The notes under the pieces were generated by a model. It did no database searches. It saw nothing but the letters and a program-made list of their open reading frames with translations, and was not told the DNA's origin. Positions 1 through 7,384 of a stretch of 59,609 bases of DNA are shown piece by piece; positions within the stretch are counted from its first letter, which is position 1, and the number at the start of each line of letters is the position of its first letter. The position numbers and the translations under genes are program-made. The DNA is from UMGS621 sp964468815. GTDB taxonomy: Bacteria > Bacillota > Clostridia > Christensenellales > Borkfalkiaceae. The stretch lies in contig CAYXWN010000007.1 in assembly GCA_964468815.1 (NCBI GenBank), positions 1-59,609 on the forward strand, given 5' to 3'.

Positions 1-38
1 TCTATATTGATAAAGCAAAGGATTTAAAAGACGAATGA
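1..38 (+). CDS. def: C-terminal end of an upstream gene, probably peptide deformylase (partial)
   Basis: Only the last 11 codons are in the window; the frame reads YIDKAKDLKDE then TGA. The stop overlaps the fmt start (ATGA). In Bacillota the gene just before fmt is usually def, and peptide deformylases often end with a short segment of the type 'G-x-L-Y/F-I/V-D' after the metal-binding HEIDH motif. The identification therefore rests on position and a weak resemblance of the tail. The upstream sequence is needed to confirm it. Confidence 0.55.
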   Translation, partial: YIDKAKDLKDE

Positions 39-958
39 AAATAGTCTATCTCGGAACACCCGATTTTGCCGTGCCTGCATTGCAGGCGTTGGTTGATAAA
101 GGATATTGTGTGACGACTGTCGTTACGCAACCGGACCGTCCTGTCGGAAGAAAGCAAATATTAACCCCCTCTCCCGTAAAGAAACGAGCCGAAAAATTGG
201 GAATTCCCGTTTTGCAATATGAGAAAATCAGAAAAGAGGGTGTCAAGGACCTAATCGCCCTCGCACCCGATCTTATGATCACGTGCGCATTCGGGCAAAT
301 TTTATCAAAAGAAATTTTAGAAATACCGAAATTCGGCGTAATCAATATCCATGCATCGTTGTTACCGCTTTACCGCGGTGCTGCACCTATTCAATGGGCG
401 GTGATCAACGGAGAAAAGAAAACCGGAATCACGATTATGCAAACGGAAACAGGAATCGATACCGGAGCGATTCTTTTACAAAGAGAAATTGAAATCGGCG
501 AAAATGAAACCGCAGGCGAGTTGTTTGAGCGGTTATCTGTTTTGGGGGCGGAAACGATTACGGAAGTGATTGATCGAATCGCTTCCGGCACGGCAACGTG
601 GAAGCCTCAAGACGAATCGCTTGCATCGCACGTAAAAATGCTTTCTAAGGAAGACGGAAAAATTGATTTTAATAAAACCGCGGAAGAAGTAAAAAACTTA
701 GTTCGCGGAGTCAATCCTTGGCCGGGCGCTTACATTTTTCGGAATGGTGAAATGTTAAAGATATGGGAAGTATCCGTCGTTTCAAAAGTTGGTATACCGG
801 GAGAAATTTTATCTGCCGATTCCAAGAACGGTTTTGTCATTGCGTGCGGAAAGGATGCAGTCAGCGTAATCTCACTGCAACCGGCAGGAAAACGCAGAAT
901 GGAAATCATTGAATTTTTAAGGGGGAATACGCTTCCGATCGGAACGTTTTTGCAATGA
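35..958 (+). CDS. fmt: Methionyl-tRNA formyltransferase
   Basis: Transfers a formyl group from 10-formyltetrahydrofolate to Met-tRNA(fMet), making the initiator tRNA in the cytoplasm. The 307 residues are the usual length. An N-terminal Rossmann-like formyltransferase domain opens with MKIVYLGTPDFAVPAL. The motif INIHASLLPLYRGAAPIQ supplies Asn104 and His106, and Asp142 in TGIDTGA completes the expected Asn/His/Asp catalytic set. The C-terminal part, from about residue 205, is the tRNA-binding OB-like domain (NPWPGAY). The start overlaps the stop of the preceding gene and the stop overlaps the rsmB start, both as ATGA, so translation is probably coupled within a def-fmt-rsmB-rlmN-rsgA-rpe operon. 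No convincing Shine-Dalgarno sequence precedes the ATG. Confidence 0.97.
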   Translation: MKIVYLGTPDFAVPALQALVDKGYCVTTVVTQPDRPVGRKQILTPSPVKKRAEKLGIPVLQYEKIRKEGVKDLIALAPDLMITCAFGQILSKEILEIPKFGVINIHASLLPLYRGAAPIQWAVINGEKKTGITIMQTETGIDTGAILLQREIEIGENETAGELFERLSVLGAETITEVIDRIASGTATWKPQDESLASHVKMLSKEDGKIDFNKTAEEVKNLVRGVNPWPGAYIFRNGEMLKIWEVSVVSKVGIPGEILSADSKNGFVIACGKDAVSVISLQPAGKRRMEIIEFLRGNTLPIGTFLQ

Positions 959-2196
959 TCCGTTATTTTTACGATTGTTATAATATATTGAATAAGGTGT
1001 ACGGAAACGGGGCTTTCTTAAAGCAAGCGATCGCAGACACGCAGATTGAAGAAAAAAACCGCCGTTTGACGGTAAAAGTTTGCTACGGGGTTTTGGATAA
1101 AGAAATCGAATTAAGTTATTCGATTCGCAAATTGACCGAAAAATCCCCGAAATTGGCGATCCGAACAATCTTAAAAATCGCCATGTATGCAATCAAGTAT
1201 TTAGAAAAAGCCCCTTATGCTGTGATCGACAACGCGGTGGAATTGACGAAAAAACTCGGAAAAAAGGGGGCGTGCGGATTCGTAAACGCCTTTTTACGCA
1301 GGTATGCAACCGAGGAATTTGTGTTGCCGTCCGACAAAATCGAGCGGTTATCCGTTCAGTATTCTTATCCTGAATACGCCGTTCGATTGTTGCAATCCGC
1401 CTACGGGACGAAAGCGGAAGCGATTATGTCTTCCGAAAACAAAAAAACCGCGTTACGCTTTCCGATCGGAACAGACGGAGAAAATTATTTTTCCGAAAGA
1501 AAAATTTCTTTTGAAAAAACGCCTATTCCGTCTGTGTTTTTGGCTGAAAATTTCGTTCGTAATCAAGATTACGATCAAGGTGTTTACACTTTCCAATCGG
1601 TTGGATCTGCCGCAATTTGCTCGGTAGTCGAGCCTTGTGAACGACTTTTAGACGTTTGCGCCGCACCGGGAGGGAAAAGCGTCAATTTAGCACAAGCGAT
1701 CGGCGAAGTGGTTAGTTTGGATATTCATCCGCATCGCGTTCGATTGATTGAACAATACGCAGAGAGAATGCATCTTAAAAACATAAAAGCAGAGGTTTGG
1801 GACGCAACTGTATTAAGAGAGGAATGGAAAAACTCTTTCGATGCCGTATTGTGCGACGTTCCGTGTAGCGGATTCGGTGTGGTCAACGACAATCCGGATA
1901 TTAAATTAAACCGAAAAGAATCCGCGCTCTCTGAGTTAAACGAAACGCAAAGAGCAATATTACAAACTTGTTCGCAATACGTTAAACGGGGCGGATATTT
2001 GTATTATTCCACGTGTTCGATATTTCCGTGTGAAAACGAAGATATCGTAAGAAAATTTTTAGAAGAAAATCTTTCTTTTCAAATAGAACAAGCAGAATGT
2101 CTGCTTCCTCACGAAAAGAAAGGAGAAATGCTCCAATTTTTACCGCATATTTCAATGGGCGGCGGATATTTCGTCGCAAAGATAAAACGATTATGA
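955..2196 (+). CDS. rsmB: 16S rRNA (cytosine-967-C5)-methyltransferase
   Basis: SAM-dependent enzyme that methylates C967 (E. coli numbering) of 16S rRNA. The 413 residues comprise an N-terminal NusB-like RNA-binding domain (about 1-135) and a C-terminal Rossmann methyltransferase domain. The SAM loop LDVCAAPGGKS lies near residue 230. The two family cysteines are Cys304 in DVPCSG and Cys354 in YSTCS. Their 50-residue spacing equals that of E. coli RsmB Cys325/Cys375, the release and nucleophile residues. The start is ATG at 955, inside the fmt stop; the TGA overlaps the rlmN ATG at 2193. A NusB-like domain fused to this catalytic core separates it from RsmF and other RsmB-like enzymes. Confidence 0.96.
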   Translation: MIRYFYDCYNILNKVYGNGAFLKQAIADTQIEEKNRRLTVKVCYGVLDKEIELSYSIRKLTEKSPKLAIRTILKIAMYAIKYLEKAPYAVIDNAVELTKKLGKKGACGFVNAFLRRYATEEFVLPSDKIERLSVQYSYPEYAVRLLQSAYGTKAEAIMSSENKKTALRFPIGTDGENYFSERKISFEKTPIPSVFLAENFVRNQDYDQGVYTFQSVGSAAICSVVEPCERLLDVCAAPGGKSVNLAQAIGEVVSLDIHPHRVRLIEQYAERMHLKNIKAEVWDATVLREEWKNSFDAVLCDVPCSGFGVVNDNPDIKLNRKESALSELNETQRAILQTCSQYVKRGGYLYYSTCSIFPCENEDIVRKFLEENLSFQIEQAECLLPHEKKGEMLQFLPHISMGGGYFVAKIKRL

Positions 2197-3239
2197 AACG
2201 ATTATTGGCAGATTGTTCGATCGAAGAATTGAACGAACTTCTCGCAGAACTCGGCGAACCGAAATTCCGTGCAAAACAGTTGTATCGTGCCATGATGCAA
2301 TATAAAAGTTTTGACGAAATGACGGATTTGCCGAAAGCGTTGCGAAAATCACTAAGCGAACGATTGATCGATCGCGCGATTGAGATTAGAGAAGTGTTTG
2401 AATCAAAAGACGGTACGCTTAAATTCTTATTCGAATTGACGGACGGAAATATTATCGAAGGCGTCTTGATGAAATATAAATACGGGAATACGCAATGTGT
2501 TTCTACGCAAGTAGGGTGTCGCATGAATTGTGCCTTTTGCGCTTCCGGATTGGACGGCTTAATCCGCAATATGACCGCAGGTGAAATCCTGTCGGAAGTA
2601 CTTGCCGTCAATCGGTATCTCGGTGGGACTGCGGAAGAGCGAATGATAACGAATCTCGTCTTAATGGGGAGCGGAGAACCGTTGGATAATTATGATAATA
2701 CGTTGCGATTTCTGCGTGCGGTAACAAATCAAGACGGAATTTGTATCAGTGCTCGCAACATTAGCCTTTCGACTTGCGGACTCGTTCCGCAAATCATGAA
2801 ACTTTGCGAAGAGGGAATCCCTCTCAATCTCACCATCTCCCTTCATAACCCGTTTGATGAAGAGCGTGCTCGTTTGATGCCGATCGGGAAAAAATATTCA
2901 ATTGCAAGTATTCTTTCCGCATGCGAGACTTATTTCAAGAAAACCGGGCGGCGATATATTTTTGAATACGTTTTAATTTTGGGAAAGAATGATACGCCAC
3001 GTCATGCGGAAGCATTAATCTCTCTGTTGAAAGGAAAACCGTGCCTTGTAAACCTAATTCGATTGAATGCAGTTAAAGAAAGAAATTTACAAGCGGTGAC
3101 CGATAAAAACGCTTATCGGTTTATGGAAGCGTTAAATCGCGGAGGACTGAATGCGACCGTACGCCGTCAAATCGGCTCTGATATCGAGGGAGCATGCGGT
3201 CAACTGAGAAGAAAATTTATAGGGGAGAAAACAGAGTGA
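2193..3239 (+). CDS. rlmN: Dual-specificity rRNA/tRNA adenine-C2 methyltransferase, radical SAM
   Basis: Methylates C2 of A2503 in 23S rRNA and A37 in some tRNAs by a radical-SAM mechanism. The open frame extends upstream to 2097, but ATG 2193 overlaps the rsmB stop (ATGA) and gives a normal 348-residue protein starting MKRLLADCSIEEL. The [4Fe-4S] motif is C-x3-C-x2-C at residues 109, 113 and 116 (CRMNCAFC). A C-terminal Cys335 in EGACGQL matches the conserved methyl-carrying/resolving cysteine near the end of RlmN. GSGEPLDN is the family SAM-binding GxGEP-type motif. It is followed without a gap by rsgA, whose GTG start overlaps the TGA. The prpC-prkC genes that separate these two in Bacillus are absent. 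Confidence 0.96.
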   Translation: MKRLLADCSIEELNELLAELGEPKFRAKQLYRAMMQYKSFDEMTDLPKALRKSLSERLIDRAIEIREVFESKDGTLKFLFELTDGNIIEGVLMKYKYGNTQCVSTQVGCRMNCAFCASGLDGLIRNMTAGEILSEVLAVNRYLGGTAEERMITNLVLMGSGEPLDNYDNTLRFLRAVTNQDGICISARNISLSTCGLVPQIMKLCEEGIPLNLTISLHNPFDEERARLMPIGKKYSIASILSACETYFKKTGRRYIFEYVLILGKNDTPRHAEALISLLKGKPCLVNLIRLNAVKERNLQAVTDKNAYRFMEALNRGGLNATVRRQIGSDIEGACGQLRRKFIGEKTE

Positions 3240-4081
3240 TCGGACAGATTGTCATGGCGCACAGTAACCGATTCGAGGTTCTTTCGGACGGCAATTATTA
3301 TGATTGCACTTTGCGCGGCGTACTGAAAATAAAATCGGATTATGCAGTCGTCGGCGATTACGTCGATTTTTCTAACGGAGTAATCGGCAAGATATTGCCG
3401 AGAAATAGTTTTTTCGTGCGCCCCAGCGTTGCGAACGTTGACCTAATCGTCATCGTGCTGGCATCTAAGCCTGCCCCCGATTTTCTTTTGGTCGATAAAT
3501 TACTCGTCAACGCGGCAAGAGAAGGGGTAGACGTCGTTTTCGCAGTCAACAAAGCAGATCTCGGCGATTCCCTTTCTAAAAAAATACGAGAAGAATACGG
3601 CATAATTAGAGCGGATATTTTAGACGTTTCCGCACAAACGGGTGTCGGAACAGATCTTTTACGAGAACGCCTTTCGGGAAAACTTGCCGCTTTTGCAGGG
3701 CAGTCGGCAGTTGGAAAAACTTCTTTGGTCAATCGCTTATTCGGTTTGAATCTGAAAGTCGGAGAATTAAGCGAAAAGGTGAAAAGAGGGCGTCATACAA
3801 CGACGTATTCTCGTATTTATTCTTTTCAAGACGTGCGCATTATTGATACGCCCGGCTTTGCGGTAATAGAAGCGGATTTGCCTGCCGACGAAATAAAAGA
3901 TTATTACGAAGATTTTTTACCTTATGCCGATCAGTGCAAATACCGCGGTTGCACACACACATCCGAGCCGTCTTGCAAAATAAAAGAATGCGTTGAAAAC
4001 GGTATATTGTCCGGAAGCCGTTATGAACGGTATTGTAAATTATACGAAGAACAAAAGGAGAAAAAACGCCATGAATATTAA
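3236..4081 (+). CDS. rsgA: Ribosome small-subunit-dependent GTPase A
   Basis: Circularly permuted GTPase that checks late maturation of the 30S subunit. I choose GTG 3236: it overlaps the rlmN stop, follows an AGGGGAG ribosome-binding site at 3220-3226, and gives a 281-residue protein beginning (M)IGQIVMAHSNRFEV. The N-terminal OB fold is followed by G4 (NKAD), then G1 (GQSAVGKTS, residues 155-163), then G3 (DTPG). This order is the hallmark of circular permutation. A C-terminal zinc-binding stretch, CKYRGCTHTSEPSC, completes the family architecture. The 3' end overlaps the rpe start by 11 bases, so the two are co-translated. Confidence 0.96.
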   Translation: MIGQIVMAHSNRFEVLSDGNYYDCTLRGVLKIKSDYAVVGDYVDFSNGVIGKILPRNSFFVRPSVANVDLIVIVLASKPAPDFLLVDKLLVNAAREGVDVVFAVNKADLGDSLSKKIREEYGIIRADILDVSAQTGVGTDLLRERLSGKLAAFAGQSAVGKTSLVNRLFGLNLKVGELSEKVKRGRHTTTYSRIYSFQDVRIIDTPGFAVIEADLPADEIKDYYEDFLPYADQCKYRGCTHTSEPSCKIKECVENGILSGSRYERYCKLYEEQKEKKRHEY

Positions 4082-4718
4082 AATCGCCCCTTCGATTTTA
4101 TCTGCAAATTTTTCGCAGATGGGAGAGGAAATCCGCTCTTTGGAGCAAGCCGGCGCCGACATGATCCACTGTGACGTGATGGACGGCGTTTTTGTGAAAA
4201 ATATTACCTTTGGCCCGAAAATGATTTCGGATATCCGACCGCTTACGTCTTTGCCGTTGGACGTTCATTTGATGATCGTTCAACCGGAAAGATACGTAGA
4301 AGCATTTGCAAAAGCCGGAGCGGATATTATCACCGTACATGCGGAAGCATGCGGAGATCGTCTTTCCGAAACGTTGAAACTTATCCGTTCTTGCGAAAAA
4401 AAATGCGGCGCGGTAATCAACCCGGATACGCCGATTTCCGTCTTGAACCAAATCGACGATTGTGATATGGTTCTTTTGATGAGCGTATTCCCGGGGTTCG
4501 GCGGACAAGCGTTTATCCCGTCTGTTTTAGAAAAAATCCAAGAAATGAAAAACAAACTCGTCGGGCGCGACGTCGATATCGAGGTAGACGGCGGAATTAC
4601 GGCAGAAAACGTCGGCGCGGCAAAACGAGCCGGGGCAAACGTAATCGTTGCCGGCAGCACGGTTTTTAAGGCTCAAAACCGTGCCGAAATTATAAAAAGA
4701 TTGAGAGAAACCGATTAA
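4071..4718 (+). CDS. rpe: Ribulose-phosphate 3-epimerase
   Basis: Interconverts D-ribulose 5-phosphate and D-xylulose 5-phosphate in the non-oxidative pentose phosphate pathway. The frame is open from 3993, but ATG 4071 is preceded by AAAGGAG at 4054-4060 and gives a 215-residue TIM barrel of standard size starting MNIKIAPSILSANF. Visible family features are HCDVMDGVFVKNITFG (metal-binding His and Asp), DVHLMI (second metal His), VFPGFGGQAF, VDGGI (catalytic Asp) and the phosphate-binding GS in VVAGSTVF. It is last of the upstream translation operon. In Bacillus thiN follows; here the next coding signal is the small spoVM. Confidence 0.97.
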   Translation: MNIKIAPSILSANFSQMGEEIRSLEQAGADMIHCDVMDGVFVKNITFGPKMISDIRPLTSLPLDVHLMIVQPERYVEAFAKAGADIITVHAEACGDRLSETLKLIRSCEKKCGAVINPDTPISVLNQIDDCDMVLLMSVFPGFGGQAFIPSVLEKIQEMKNKLVGRDVDIEVDGGITAENVGAAKRAGANVIVAGSTVFKAQNRAEIIKRLRETD

Positions 4719-4781
4719 ATTTTCAGAAAACTGAGCTGAATTACGGAAAAGCGCATAAAATATAACGTAGGAGAATCAACT

Positions 4782-4862
4782 ATGAAAATTTGTTGTATAA
4801 AAGCGCCCAAAATATTCAGAGGAATATTGAGATTGCTTTTCCTGCGGAAAAACGAAAGATGA
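4782..4862 (+). CDS. spoVM: Stage V sporulation protein M, 26-residue coat-anchoring peptide
   Basis: This 26-codon gene is easily missed because of its size. It begins MKICCIKAPKIFRGILRLL and is preceded by TAGGAGA at 4768-4774, 7 bases before the ATG. Against the Bacillus subtilis SpoVM sequence as I recall it (also 26 residues), residues 1, 2, 6, 7, 9, 10, 14, 15 and 17 are identical (M, K, I, K, P, K, G, I, R). Pro9 is important for its curvature sensing. SpoVM is an amphipathic helix that sits on the outer forespore membrane and anchors SpoIVA, the coat base. The position between rpe and rpmB is the same as in Bacillus. Two adjacent cysteines (4, 5) are unusual. A sigma-E-like -10 (CATAAAAT, 4754-4761) lies upstream but I found no matching -35. 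Confidence 0.85.
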   Translation: MKICCIKAPKIFRGILRLLFLRKNER

Positions 4863-4863
4863 A

Positions 4864-4890
4864 AAAAGAGGTTGCAACGCAACCTCTTTT
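4864..4890. terminator. Bidirectional hairpin terminator between spoVM and rpmB
   Basis: A perfect 12-bp stem (AAAAGAGGTTGC with GCAACCTCTTTT) encloses a 3-base loop. It lies between convergent genes. On the minus strand the stem runs into six T residues, so it is a good terminator for rpmB; on the plus strand the T run is shorter and belongs to the stem. Confidence 0.85.
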
Positions 4891-4902
4891 CAACTCATTC
4901 AA

Positions 4903-5094
4903 TTAAGCTCTTTCTACTTTGCCGCTTTTTAAGCAACGAGTACAAACGTATTCGGACTTTACAGATCCGTCCGCTGTCTTGACTTTAACCTTTTGAAGGT
5001 TTGCCGCATACAAGCGGGGAGTCTTACGGTTAGAGTGACTAACCAAATTACCAGACAGCTTTCCTTTATTACAAATACTACATACTCTAGACAT
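4903..5094 (-). CDS. rpmB: 50S ribosomal protein L28, zinc-binding form
   Basis: Structural protein of the large ribosomal subunit. The 63 residues are typical of L28 in Bacillota. A CSIC pair near the N-terminus and a CTRC pair near the C-terminus form the four-cysteine zinc ribbon, so this is the zinc-dependent (C+) paralogue type. The central NRKTPR stretch is a family signature. A GGAGGTG ribosome-binding site precedes the ATG. It is transcribed against its neighbours, exactly as rpmB is in Bacillus between spoVM and yloU. Confidence 0.97.
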   Translation of the reverse strand: MSRVCSICNKGKLSGNLVSHSNRKTPRLYAANLQKVKVKTADGSVKSEYVCTRCLKSGKVERA

Positions 5095-5243
5095 ATTAAC
5101 ACCTCCAAAGGGTAAATCCGATTTTTAACATAGTTACTTTACCATAAATCAATGAAAAAAGCAAGAACTTTTTACTAAAAAACGAAAAGAAACAAATATT
5201 TTTTTTAACTTTAAAAAAATTTGCGATAATTTTATTAATATTG

Positions 5244-5272
5244 TTGCAAAAAATAATTAAATATTGTAAAAT
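5244..5272 (+). promoter_or_regulatory. Sigma-A-type promoter of the asp23-like/fakA-like operon
   Basis: TTGCAA at 5244-5249, a 17-base spacer, then TAAAAT at 5267-5272, followed by a GAGG ribosome-binding site at 5291-5294 before the ATG at 5301. The surrounding 200-base divergent gap with rpmB is very AT-rich. Confidence 0.6.
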
Positions 5273-5300
5273 TGACGTAGAACTATAATCGAGGCAAAAT

Positions 5301-5651
5301 ATGTCGGTCAACACAAATAACGTTTACGGTGAAATTTCAATATCCGATCAAGCCATAGCAAAATTCGTTTCGCACGTTGCTATGGAATGTTATGGTATCG
5401 TGGAGTTTGTGTCTAGCGGTTTTTTTGCGACGATTGCCGAAATCTTTTGTAGAGATTCTGTTACGCGCGGCGTGAAAATTTCCACGTTGGGCGACAGGAT
5501 CTTTATTGATGTTTACGTCATTGTCAAGTACGGCGTTTCGATTAATGCCGTTGCCGAAGCACTGAAAGAATCGATCAAATATAAAACCGAAAAATTTACC
5601 GGAATGTTGGTCGATACCGTTAACGTCAATATTTTAGGAGTTAAGCTTTAA
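5301..5651 (+). CDS. Asp23/Gls24 (YloU) family envelope-stress protein
   Basis: A 116-residue cytoplasmic protein of the Asp23/Gls24 family. In Staphylococcus, Asp23 is an abundant membrane-associated protein linked to cell-wall stress; YloU in Bacillus is poorly defined. Family features are the opening segment YGEISISDQAIAKFVSHVA, the central GVKIS.LGDRIFIDVYVIVKYG strand pair and a long helix VAEALKESIKY. It is followed by the fakA/yloV-like gene after 51 bases, the conserved yloU-yloV pairing. The ATG follows GAGG with a 6-base spacer. The family assignment is firm; the exact role is not. Confidence 0.9.
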   Translation: MSVNTNNVYGEISISDQAIAKFVSHVAMECYGIVEFVSSGFFATIAEIFCRDSVTRGVKISTLGDRIFIDVYVIVKYGVSINAVAEALKESIKYKTEKFTGMLVDTVNVNILGVKL

Positions 5652-5702
5652 TTGCTTAATCGGCGGCTTAGATAAAAGTAGTATCGACGGAGTTTGTTTG
5701 TA

Positions 5703-7340
5703 ATGCAAAAAAAGATCAACGGTGCCACGTTGAAAAACATGATTCTTACGGCATCTAAATTATTGGATATAAATCGCCAGACGATTGATTCGTTAAATGT
5801 ATTTCCCGTTCCGGACGGAGATACGGGAACGAATATGTCTTTAACGCTTCAATCGGCTGTTAAGGAACTTAATAATATCAAAACGAATAGCATCTATGAT
5901 ATTGCAGACGCTGTCGGCAGAGGGGCTTTGCGCGGTGCACGCGGTAACTCAGGCGTTATTTTATCGCAGGTATTGAGAGGTTTTTGCAACACAATTCGCA
6001 ATGCGCACGATTTTATCGACACAAAATTATTTACTAAGGCATTATTCGTAGGTGCGCAAGTCGCTTACAATGCGGTATCCAAACCGAAAGAAGGCACAAT
6101 GCTTACCGTTGCCAGAATGGTTGCGGAGCATGCACAAAATATTGAATCGAAAAACAAGGATTTTGAAACGTATTTCCCGGAAATCATAAGGAAGGGAAAC
6201 GAAGCCGTCGAACTTACCCCTGAATTGCTTCCCGTTTTGAAAAAGGCAGGCGTCGTCGATGCAGGCGGAAAAGGACTTATGTGCCTTTACGAGGGAATGT
6301 ACAAAGCATTAATCGGAGAAGACGTAGGCGGAACGGTTACCGTTATCAATGAGGTAAAACCGGAAGCAAATAACTTTGAGCATGCGGACATTCTTAATTT
6401 AGGCGTAATCGAATTTGCCTATTGTACCGAATTTTTCATTATCAATATAAAAAAGAAAACAACGCTTGCCGATATCGATCGGTTAAGAGAAAAGTTGATG
6501 ACGATCGGCGATTGCGTTATCGTAATCGGTGATTTGGAATTAGTAAAGGTTCACGTTCACACCAATCGTCCGGGCGTAGCACTTTCTAACGCGTTGGAAC
6601 TCGGTGAGTTGGATAAGGTTAAAATCGAAAATATGCTCGAACAAAACCGCGAAATGAGAAAGAAGTATGAAGCGGAAAAGAAGGATATGGGTATGCTTGC
6701 CGTTTCTACCGGAAAGGGCAATGCTGCAATATTTAAAGATATCCTTGTTGACGGGATCATTGAGGGCGGACAGTCCATGAATCCGAGTGCGAGCGATATC
6801 GCAGACGCTGTTATGAGAATCAATGCGGATAACGTATTCGTATTCCCAAACAATAAAAACATTATATTAGCGGCGGAACAAGCGAAATCCTTAGTGGAGA
6901 ATAAAAAGATTCACGTTGTTCCGACTAAAAATATTCCGCAAGGTTTTGCAGCGGCACTCGCATTCGATCCGGAAGCCTCCACGGAGATCAATAAAGCCAA
7001 CATGATTCACGCGTTGGATAACGTTGTCGTCGGGCAAATTACGCACGCGGTTCGCACAACGACGGTTGACGGCTTCGATTTGAAAGAGGGCGATATTATC
7101 GGATTAGATAACAAAAAGATCCTCGCAAAAGGAAACGAAATCACGCAGGTCATGCTTGATTTAATCGCATCTCTGAAAAGCAGTACGGACGAAGTAATCA
7201 CGCTTTATTACGGAGAGGACGTGAAAGAAGAGGAAGCCTTAGCGTTACAAGCGTTGGTTGCGGAAACGTATCCGAATTGCGACGTAGAATTACAATTCGG
7301 CGGTCAACCCATTTACTATTATTTTATTTCGTTGGAATAA
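5703..7340 (+). CDS. DAK2-domain protein, fatty-acid-kinase-like (YloV/FakA)
   Basis: FakA proteins phosphorylate fatty acids presented by a DegV-type FakB partner. Bacillus YloV sits at the same locus. The frame is open from a TTG at 5694, but that codon lies 1 base after GGAG; ATG 5703 has a 10-base spacing and gives 545 residues beginning MQKKINGATLKNMI. The DAK2 nucleotide domain shows VPDGDTGTNMSLT (metal-binding aspartates, about residues 36-48) and RGARGNSGVILSQ. AGVVDAGGKGL lies near 180. The middle and C-terminal DegV-like region (MLAVSTGKG, HALDNVVVGQITHAVR) completes the FakA architecture. No fakB lies in the window. Confidence 0.92.
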   Translation: MQKKINGATLKNMILTASKLLDINRQTIDSLNVFPVPDGDTGTNMSLTLQSAVKELNNIKTNSIYDIADAVGRGALRGARGNSGVILSQVLRGFCNTIRNAHDFIDTKLFTKALFVGAQVAYNAVSKPKEGTMLTVARMVAEHAQNIESKNKDFETYFPEIIRKGNEAVELTPELLPVLKKAGVVDAGGKGLMCLYEGMYKALIGEDVGGTVTVINEVKPEANNFEHADILNLGVIEFAYCTEFFIINIKKKTTLADIDRLREKLMTIGDCVIVIGDLELVKVHVHTNRPGVALSNALELGELDKVKIENMLEQNREMRKKYEAEKKDMGMLAVSTGKGNAAIFKDILVDGIIEGGQSMNPSASDIADAVMRINADNVFVFPNNKNIILAAEQAKSLVENKKIHVVPTKNIPQGFAAALAFDPEASTEINKANMIHALDNVVVGQITHAVRTTTVDGFDLKEGDIIGLDNKKILAKGNEITQVMLDLIASLKSSTDEVITLYYGEDVKEEEALALQALVAETYPNCDVELQFGGQPIYYYFISLE

Positions 7341-7348
7341 AGACTTTC

Positions 7349-7380
7349 GGGAGAAAAGAAAAAGCATTTTCTCCCTTTTT
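7349..7380 (+). terminator. Hairpin terminator after the fakA-like gene, abutting recG
   Basis: A 9-bp stem GGGAGAAAA / TTTTCTCCC (7349-7357 and 7367-7375) with a 9-base loop is followed by five T residues. The T tract ends 4 bases before the recG ATG, so the recG start has no room for a ribosome-binding site of its own. Confidence 0.75.
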
Positions 7381-7384
7381 ATTT

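Noticed and set aside
1982..2611. 209-codon minus-strand frame antisense to rsmB and rlmN
   Set aside because: It is a shadow of two well-supported genes, with no ribosome-binding site or recognisable protein content. The same applies to the other long antisense frames over mutL, mutS, pheT and ntpA.
4739..4761. Sigma-E promoter for spoVM
   Set aside because: CATAAAAT fits the sigma-E -10, but no ATATT-type -35 lies at 14-15 bases. Not strong enough to list as a feature.
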